Shown here one piece after another: positions 56,920 to 64,000 of a stretch of DNA of 64,000 nucleotides. Made by a program: the position numbers and the translations under genes. Each line of letters begins with the position of its first letter. The stretch's first letter is position 1. The stretch is taken from assembly GCA_022376925.1 (NCBI GenBank), contig JAIOJX010000032.1:99936794-100000793 (forward strand), in the 5' to 3' direction. The notes beneath the pieces are model-generated. The model searched no databases, was not told the DNA's origin, and saw only the letters and a program-made list of their open reading frames with translations. This DNA comes from Tragulus kanchil (taxonomy: Eukaryota > Chordata > Mammalia > Artiodactyla > Tragulidae).

Positions 56920-59091
56920 GTATCTGTACATAGTCTATAGACAGGCTTTTCTGTGAACAAGAAAGTAACGTGCTGTCCTTAGGTGGGCTTGTAGGGGGCC
57001 TCTGATGCTTCTGAAATTGTAGGCAAGACTTGGGAGTGTGCATGTTTATGTGGAGAAGATGTATGCCTTCATTCATTTCTCTCTGACCTTGTAAAGTTTA
57101 AGAAGGATTAGCAAGAGAAACTTGAAGTGGAACATGAAACTGTTGGTGACAGCAAAGGGAAAACCTTGGCTGACAGTGACCAGGAATAAAGTGATTGTGT
57201 TATTCATATAACAGAGAGTCAGAGGTAGGTGGTCCTGAGATCAGTGCAGTGGTTCAAAGATGTGATCAAGGCCTCAAGTTCTTTTTGTTCTGTGTTATAC
57301 TTAGATTAATGCTTTACAGTCCCAGAATAGCTACCATAGAAACAAGTATCACATCCCTCATATAGCGTTGCTGAAAACAAAGAAGCCAAGAAGCCAAGAC
57401 AGCCAGGATGGTATGATAGAACTTTAACTATTTGTCTCCTTTCTTTTATCAGAGGTCTGAAACAAAACAAACAACCCCCCCTCCACCCCAGTTCCTCAGA
57501 AGGAACTCTCAAAAAGCAAGATATCTCCATCCCTGTTCATTCTTTATGTGCCAGAATGGATCTGTATTACGACCTCCAGCCAGAAGGGAGGCCAACAAAA
57601 CAAGTGTCTGGCGTTTTCAGCATCTCTATAAGAGGGGTGGGCAAACAGAAGAGGCAGGGTGAGTTCAAGAACTTTCTAACAGCAGTGCACCAAAAAAACG
57701 TGAAAGCTGGTGGGCCACAGAGAGGTCACACCAATTATTTGAATGTTGACGGGGGTTGGGGGGACAGTTGTTTGGTAAGAGACAGACAACATCTAGAGAA
57801 AGAAGCAGAGCCAACAGGCAGGGCTTTCAATGCCTTCAAGACACTTTACTCTAAGCAGGCATCACTCATCAGTGAGTAATACAGAGGAAATGCCTGGATT
57901 CCAAACACACAAGTAGACGAGTGGTCACAGGAGAGTCAGCCAGCGGCTCTTGTTTGCAGCTGCTGCTTCTGACCCACGTCTGCCCTCCACCGATCCTCAC
58001 CCTGCGTATCTGTACATAGTCTATAGACAGGCTTTTCTGTGAACAAGAAAGTAACGTGCTGTCCTTAGGTGGGCTTGTAGGGGGCCTCTGATGCTTCTGA
58101 AATTGTAGGCAAGACTTGGGAGTGTGCATGTTTATGTGGAGAAGATGTATGCCTTCATTCATTTCTCTCTGACCTTGTAAAGTTTAAGAAGGATTAGCAA
58201 GAGAAACTTGAAGTGGAACATGAAACTGTTGGTGACAGCAAAGGGAAAACCTTGGCTGACAGTGACCAGGAATAAAGTGATTGTGTTATTCATATAACAG
58301 AGAGTCAGAGGTAGGTGGTCCTGAGATCAGTGCAGTGGTTCAAAGATGTGATCAAGGCCTCAAGTTTTTTTTGTTCTGTGTTATACTTAGATTAATGCTT
58401 TACAGTCCCAGAATAGCTACCATAGAAACAAGTATCACATCCCTCATATAGCGTTGCTGAAAACAAAGAAGCCAAGAAGCCAAGACAGCCAGGATGGTAT
58501 GATAGAACTTTAACTATTTGTCTCCTTTCTTTTATCAGAGGTCTGAAACAAAACAAACAACCCCCCCTCCACCCCAGTTCCTCAGAAGGAACTCTCAAAA
58601 AGCAAGATATCTCCATCCCTGTTCATTCTTTATGTGCCAGAATGGATCTGTATTACGACCTCCAGCCAGAAGGGAGGCCAACAAAACAAGTGTCTGGCGT
58701 TTTCAGCATCTCTATAAGAGGGGTGGGCAAACAGAAGAGGCAGGGTGAGTTCAAGAACTTTCTAACAGCAGTGCACCAAAAAAACGTGAAAGCTGGTGGG
58801 CCACAGAGAGGTCACACCAATTATTTGAATGTTGACGGGGGTTGGGGGGACAGTTGTTTGGTAAGAGACAGACAACATCTAGAGAAAGAAGCAGAGCCAA
58901 CAGGCAGGGCTTTCAATGCCTTCAAGACACTTTACTCTAAGCAGGCATCACTCATCAGTGAGTAATACAGAGGAAATGCCTGGATTCCAAACACACAAGT
59001 AGACGAGTGGTCACAGGAGAGTCAGCCAGCGGCTCTTGTTTGCAGCTGCTGCTTCTGACCCACGTCTGCCCTCCACCGATCCTCACCCTGC
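56920..59091 (+). repeat. Tandem pair 18 (56920-58005 / 58006-59091)
   Basis: Offset 1086 with a blunt joint: copy A ends 'tcaccctgc', copy B begins 'gtatctgtac'. Very few differences ('gttctttttg' versus 'gttttttttg'). No transposon recognised inside; unique sequence. Confidence 0.95.
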
Positions 59092-60950
59092 CGATCCTAG
59101 CTCGTAGGGGCCGGTCCTCTAGCTCTGCCAGGATGCAGATACCCGTCTCCGTGGCTCCCCCCACTCTCCAGACAAGCTGTTCCTGGGGAAGGAGACCGTC
59201 ACCTGCATTCGTAACAGGCCTAGTTATTAGCAGCCACCCCGGGGCCCTGCCACGCTTCTAAAAAGATAGGTGATTCAGTAAGGTCTGCCACCACCCCCGA
59301 GAGGTTCCCAGATGGAGAAACCGGTGGGGACCCCCAGTGCTAGTGACAAGGAGGCCTGTAAGCTGCAGTTGGTAGAGGGCAAGGATTGGGAGATGAGGGA
59401 CAGAAGCAAAACAGGTGGACGTGGAGTCTGCGTGTCATTTGTTAATGGAAGAACCTGTTTTATACATGACCTTGACAAATCGTGCTGCCCTAAAGGGCAG
59501 AGAATCCACTGAACTGTGGCACAGTCATGTCAAAATAAACATGCAAAATGTGGAAACACTATGCAACTTGCTCTGTCTCCTCAGTACTTAATCCAGAGAC
59601 TCAAGAATTGGATGAATATTCATTTTTGTATGTATTTATTGGTAAGAGGTTGAATGTTTGATAATGCATTTGCCATACTGAATCAAATACACTAAATTAC
59701 TATAATAATTATTTTCTCCCATAGAGTGGACGAATGCAGTTAAGATCAGTGAAGAAGCTTTACACCTCCCCTGGGAGTTAGGGATCCCAAAGAAAGAACT
59801 CTTGAACTCATTCAGGAATACTTAGTAGCAACCTGGGGCTTGTAGGGTGAGTTCAAGAACTTTCTAACAGCAGTGCACCAAAAAAACGTGAAAGCTGGTG
59901 GGCCACAGAGAGGTCACACCAATTATTTGAATGTTGACGGGGGTTGGGGGGACAGTTGTTTGGTAAGAGACAGACAACATCTAGAGAAAGAAGCAGAGCC
60001 AACAGGCAGGGCTTTCAATGCCTTCAAGACACTTTACTCTAAGCAGGCATCACTCATCAGTGAGTAATACAGAGGAAATGCCTGGATTCCAAACACACAA
60101 GTAGACGAGTGGTCACAGGAGAGTCAGCCAGCGGCTCTTGTTTGCAGCTGCTGCTTCTGACCCACGTCTGCCCTCCACCGATCCTCACCCTGCCGATCCT
60201 AGCTCGTAGGGGCCGGTCCTCTAGCTCTGCCAGGATGCAGATACCCGTCTCCGTGGCTCCCCCCACTCTCCAGACAAGCTGTTCCTGGGGAAGGAGACCG
60301 TCACCTGCATTCGTAACAGGCCTAGTTATTAGCAGCCACCCCGGGGCCCTGCCACGCTTCTAAAAAGATAGGTGATTCAGTAAGGTCTGCCACCACCCCC
60401 GAGAGGTTCCCAGATGGAGAAACCGGTGGGGACCCCCAGTGCTAGTGACAAGGAGGCCTGTAAGCTGCAGTTGGTAGAGGGCAAGGATTGGGAGATGAGG
60501 GACAGAAGCAAAACAGGTGGACGTGGAGTCTGCGTGTCATTTGTTAATGGAAGAACCTGTTTTTATACATGACCTTGACAAATCGTGCTGCCCTAAAGGG
60601 CAGAGAATCCACTGAACTGTGGCACAGTCATGTCAAAATAAACATGCAAAATGTGGAAACACTATGCAACTTGCTCTGTCTCCTCAGTACTTAATCCAGA
60701 GACTCAAGAATTGGATGAATATTCATTTTTGTATGTATTTATTGGTAAGAGGTTGAATGTTTGATAATGCATTTGCCATGCTGAATCAAATACACTAAAT
60801 TACTATAATAATTATTTTCTCCCATAGAGTGGACGAATGCAGTTAAGATCAGTGAAGAATCTTTACATCTCCCCTGGGAGTTAGGGATCCTCCCCCCCCC
60901 AAAGAAAATGTAACTCTTGAACTCATTCAGGAATACTTAGTAGCAACCTG
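58742..60950 (+). repeat. Tandem pair 19 (58742-59834 / 59844-60950)
   Basis: Offset 1102. The tail of copy A is damaged: 'gggatcccaaagaaagaac' stands for a longer stretch with a C10 run at 60890-60900. The joint is 59835-59843. Copy A overlaps copy B of pair 18. Confidence 0.95.
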
Positions 60951-61564
60951 CTGGTTTATAGAGGTTGTGGCTTATGTCAGGGCTTTTATGTTGGTATTTT
61001 AGGTGGAGAAACAGCACCTAAAGAGTATACAGTTGTAAAATTCAGTGGTCAATTGATATTGTGTTTAATGAACACTTTTCTCTTCTTCAGAAAAAAAATC
61101 CCCTTTTCTTCTTTTGGAGATGCTTCTTTCCTGCCTCAATTGTATGGTCAGAGTGGAGGTAATAGTCAACTCCATCTCTAGATACAATGGCCTCGAGGAA
61201 AAGGAAGTGTCAGGGCCAGTCAAAGTCTTCCCTAGGATCTTTTTAGCTACATATGGGAGGGAGGTTTCAGTCATCTCATCACTGGAGACAAAGAGAGTAA
61301 GGTACGGGATTTGTTGATGGTGCTGACCCTGCCATTTAGAACTACTCTTGACTGCATAAACCCAGGTCCAACGTGCTTAGATCACAGTGGCATGGGTTGT
61401 AAAATTTCATAAGCATAATCCCCCTATTTCTCTCATTTCTGTGTTTACTTTTATAAAAACAGACAGAGTTCTTCCAAATGGTGGAAACCAGAATCCGCAT
61501 CAGGTGAAAAGTGAGAGACATTGAAAAACCAATACAATTCATGAATAAGACGGTCTTGTGGAAT
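60951..61564. other. Single-copy stretch
   Basis: No gene or repeat recognised. Frames up to 69 codons on both strands look like chance. Confidence 0.5.
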
Positions 61565-61725
61565 GTTGTTTCTCAAACATTGATATCCTGTAAATCAGCT
61601 AGAGAATTTCCTATCATGCAGATTTTAATTTAGTAGATTGGAATGGTCCTTAAGATTTGCATATCTAACAAACTTCTGGGTTGATACTGATACTTCTGGT
61701 TCAAAGACCACACTTTGAGTAGGAA
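61565..61725 (+). mobile_element. MER5A-like hAT relic
   Basis: 'ttgtttctcaaacattgata', 'atgcagattttaatttagta' and 'caaagaccacactttgagta' keep the two terminal parts of MER5A. Confidence 0.7.
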
Positions 61726-61917
61726 AGTGTTCAAAGATGATGTTTAAGAATTGAAGAGATTTGAAAAGCTGGTGCATTATATGGTAGCATGGCAACACAG
61801 GTAAACTTCAGTTGTTCTTTTCAGTAGGGTGATTAGGATGGGCTTGTGGAGGTGACATCTGAACAGAGTTGAAAAAGGTAATTATATTGAAATGACTAAA
61901 ACTAAATAAACAAAAAT

Positions 61918-61945
61918 TATATATATATAATATATATATATTAAC
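61918..61945 (+). repeat. (TA)n microsatellite
   Basis: A self-complementary run of alternating A and T, able to form a cruciform. Confidence 0.85.
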
Positions 61946-62171
61946 CTTAAACATTGCATGTTAAGGCAAGAAGTGTTTAAATTCCTCAGTTATGGCAGGT
62001 GACCTTAGCTGGTTGTTCTTGCTCAGGATCTCTCTACAATCAAGGTGTTGGCCAGAGTGGCCACATCCATCTCAAGGCTCACATGGGATGGATTTGTTCC
62101 CAGGCTCACTTTTGTGGCTGTTGGCATGCCTCATGTTGCTCACAGTGGCCAGTGACCTCCTCCAATTTTTT

Positions 62172-64000
62172 GCTATGTGGGTCTCCCCAAAGGACCAATC
62201 TCAAATATCGCAGTGGACTTCCATTAAATTAAGAAAACTGAGGGCCAAAGGTAGCTGGCAAAAAGGAAGCCAGACCCTTTCCATAACCTAATTTATCAAT
62301 TGATATCTCATCAATTTGGCTATTGTCTAATTATTAGAAATGGGCCAGTGGGTCAAGTTCCTACTCAGAGGGGAGGAGGTGACTAAAGGCATGCAATCCA
62401 TGAAGCAGGGCTCACTGGAGGCCACTTTAGGGGCAGCCCACTGCAGTGTGTATTTGCAGATCCCCTCAAAAACCTGGGTGTTTCAGGGTCTAAAACAGGT
62501 TATTGTTATTGCCAGTTTGTTTAGCAAAGAGGATCATGGGAAATTCTTGGCTCCGACAGAAACCGAAATTGGCCCAAATGGTTCTGATCAAGCTAGAGAG
62601 AGTTAGCTTTGGCTGATCTTCAGCTCTGGAGGTGAGTCCAAGCCTGCTTCTTTTTTGAGACATTTGAGCAGAGCCTTGAAGGCCACCTGTGGGCTTGTGG
62701 GCAGCTGAGCTCTGATTGACCCCCTGGCCATTTTAATGCTGCCAGTGAAATGGCCTGAGGAGCCTGCCAAGGAGACAGATGCTGCTGCTGGAGAAACACC
62801 TTCTGTAGTCTGGCATTTGTCCGGTAATTGCTCTCCATGAGAAAATAAAGTCTTCACGTGAGGCTGGAGAGAGATGGAGCCTGATCGTCGAGTAAAGTAA
62901 AAAGATGATTTAGAACAAGTGGTGCAAATAAAATGCCAAAGATTTTATTAAAAAATAGAAGACATTTTTATAGATCTAAAGTTAGTTTATTTAAAAATCT
63001 GCTGAATCAGGAAATGCTTCTTGTTTTCCAGGCATAGACTAATGCACAGTGAATTGAATTATGTGCAAATGCCTCACCTGATCCCTCAATCCTGTTCCTT
63101 TTGTAGCCATATTTCCTTTGCAGTAGAGAGCACCACTTATTTCCTTCTGGCTTATGGATTCATAGTATAGTAGAAACAGCACTGGCTTAGGACTGGGAAA
63201 TAGGTTTGAGTGATGGATTCAGTTTGCTGAGAAGAGTCCTAGGCCTTTTTTTTAGTTGGTTTTATTCCGTGTGTTTTAATTTTTATTGGAGTTTCCCATC
63301 TCAAGGCTATGTGGGCCCCTCCCCAAAGGACCCCAATTTTTTTTCCCAAAATAATCGCAGTGGACTTCCATTAAATTAAGAAAACTGAGGGCCAAAGGTA
63401 GCTGGCAAAAAGGAAGCCAGACCCTTTCCATAACCTAATTTATCAATTGATATCTCATCAATTTGGCTATTGTCTAATTATTAGAAATGGGCCAGTGGGT
63501 CAAGTTCCTACTCAGAGGGGAGGAGGTGACTAAAGGCATGCAATCCATGAAGCAGGGCTCACTGGAGGCCACTTTAGGGGCAGCCCACTGCAGTGTGTAT
63601 TTGCAGATCCCCTCAAAAACCTGGGTGTTTCAGGGTCTAAAACAGGTTATTGTTATTGCCAGTTTGTTTAGCAAAGAGGATCATGGGAAATTCTTGGCTC
63701 CGACAGAAACCGAAATTGGCCCAAATGGTTCTGATCAAGCTAGAGAGAGTTAGCTTTGGCTGATCTTCAGCTCTGGAGGTGAGTCCAAGCCTGCTTCTTT
63801 TTTGAGACATTTGAGCAGAGCCTTGAAGGCCACCTGTGGGCTTGTGGGCAGCTGAGCTCTGATTGACCCCCTGGCCATTTTAATGCTGCCAGTGAAATGG
63901 CCTGAGGAGCCTGCCAAGGAGACAGATGCTGCTGCTGGAGAAACACCTTCTGTAGTCTGGCATTTGTCCGGTAATTGCTCTCCATGAGAAAATAAAGTCT
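62172..64000 (+). repeat. Tandem pair 20 (about 62172- / about 63311-64000, open at window end)
   Basis: Offset about 1147. Copy B reaches the window end, so its right edge is unknown. Its head (63296-63360) is a shortened and altered version of 62068-62215: 'ggctatgtgggcccctcccc' and 'ccccaattttttttccc' against the intact copy. No transposon recognised inside. Confidence 0.92.

Noticed and set aside
57556..58965. 107-codon frame present at 57556-57879 and 58642-58965 as a duplicated exon
   Set aside because: The duplication includes all surrounding sequence (pair 18), and there is no splice-site or codon evidence for an exon.
1..64000. A tandem gene family or satellite array
   Set aside because: The duplicated units do not share sequence with each other and contain no gene, so neither a gene cluster nor a satellite fits.
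1..64000. CRISPR array or bacterial defence system
   Set aside because: The window is mammalian. The repeats are pairs of about 1.1 kb, not short repeats with spacers.

Overview
This window is nuclear DNA from a ruminant mammal. It carries BovB (RTE) LINE 3' ends, tRNA-Glu-derived Bov-tA and CHR-type SINEs, many L1 fragments, MIR and L2 relics, MaLR-type LTRs, MER5A-like hAT relics and a Tigger-like mariner relic. I found no convincing host protein-coding exon, no structural RNA gene and no CRISPR array. The open reading frames are L1 ORF remnants or chance frames.

The dominant feature is 20 adjacent direct duplications. Each is about 1.03-1.17 kb from copy to copy, near-identical within the pair and unrelated between pairs. 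They begin at about 1, 3832, 6769, 13122, 16071, 18321, 20639, 23135, 24995, 28167, 30661, 35542, 38781, 42638, 46423, 48519, 50355, 56920, 58742 and 62172. They cut across every element type, and the sequence next to the joints is often damaged by small deletions. The copies differ by a few substitutions, many of them CpG transitions, as two alleles would. The most economical reading is that neighbouring contigs with about 1.1 kb of unmerged terminal overlap were laid end to end. The true locus would then be about 42 kb. A real, undescribed duplication process is not excluded by sequence alone, and read mapping would settle it.

Layout: 1-2051, L1 3'UTR and L2 fragments (pair 1). 2052-8982, mostly unique sequence, pairs 2 and 3, and an old L1 3' end. 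8983-11031, unique sequence with MIR. 11032-21378, a full-length L1 with intact target-site duplications, about 7.0 kb once pairs 4-6 are collapsed, with both ORFs broken. 21743-30397, the repeated L1 tail, BovB, a short L1 tail and a non-repetitive A/T-rich block. 30661-35541, MIR, an L1 3' end and Bov-tA. 35542-38500, a Tigger relic split by an antisense L1 that itself holds a CHR SINE. 38781-46550, MIR, L1 and MaLR LTRs. 46423-52561, pairs 15-17, with 411 bp present three times. 52562-56919, L1, CHR, MER5A, Bov-tA, BovB and MIR. 56920-64000, pairs 18-20, with about 350 bp present three times.

No genes work together here: the window is intergenic or intronic. Its biological content is a stratified record of transposon insertions (L2, MIR, Tigger and MER5A, then L1 and MaLR, then CHR, BovB and Bov-tA).
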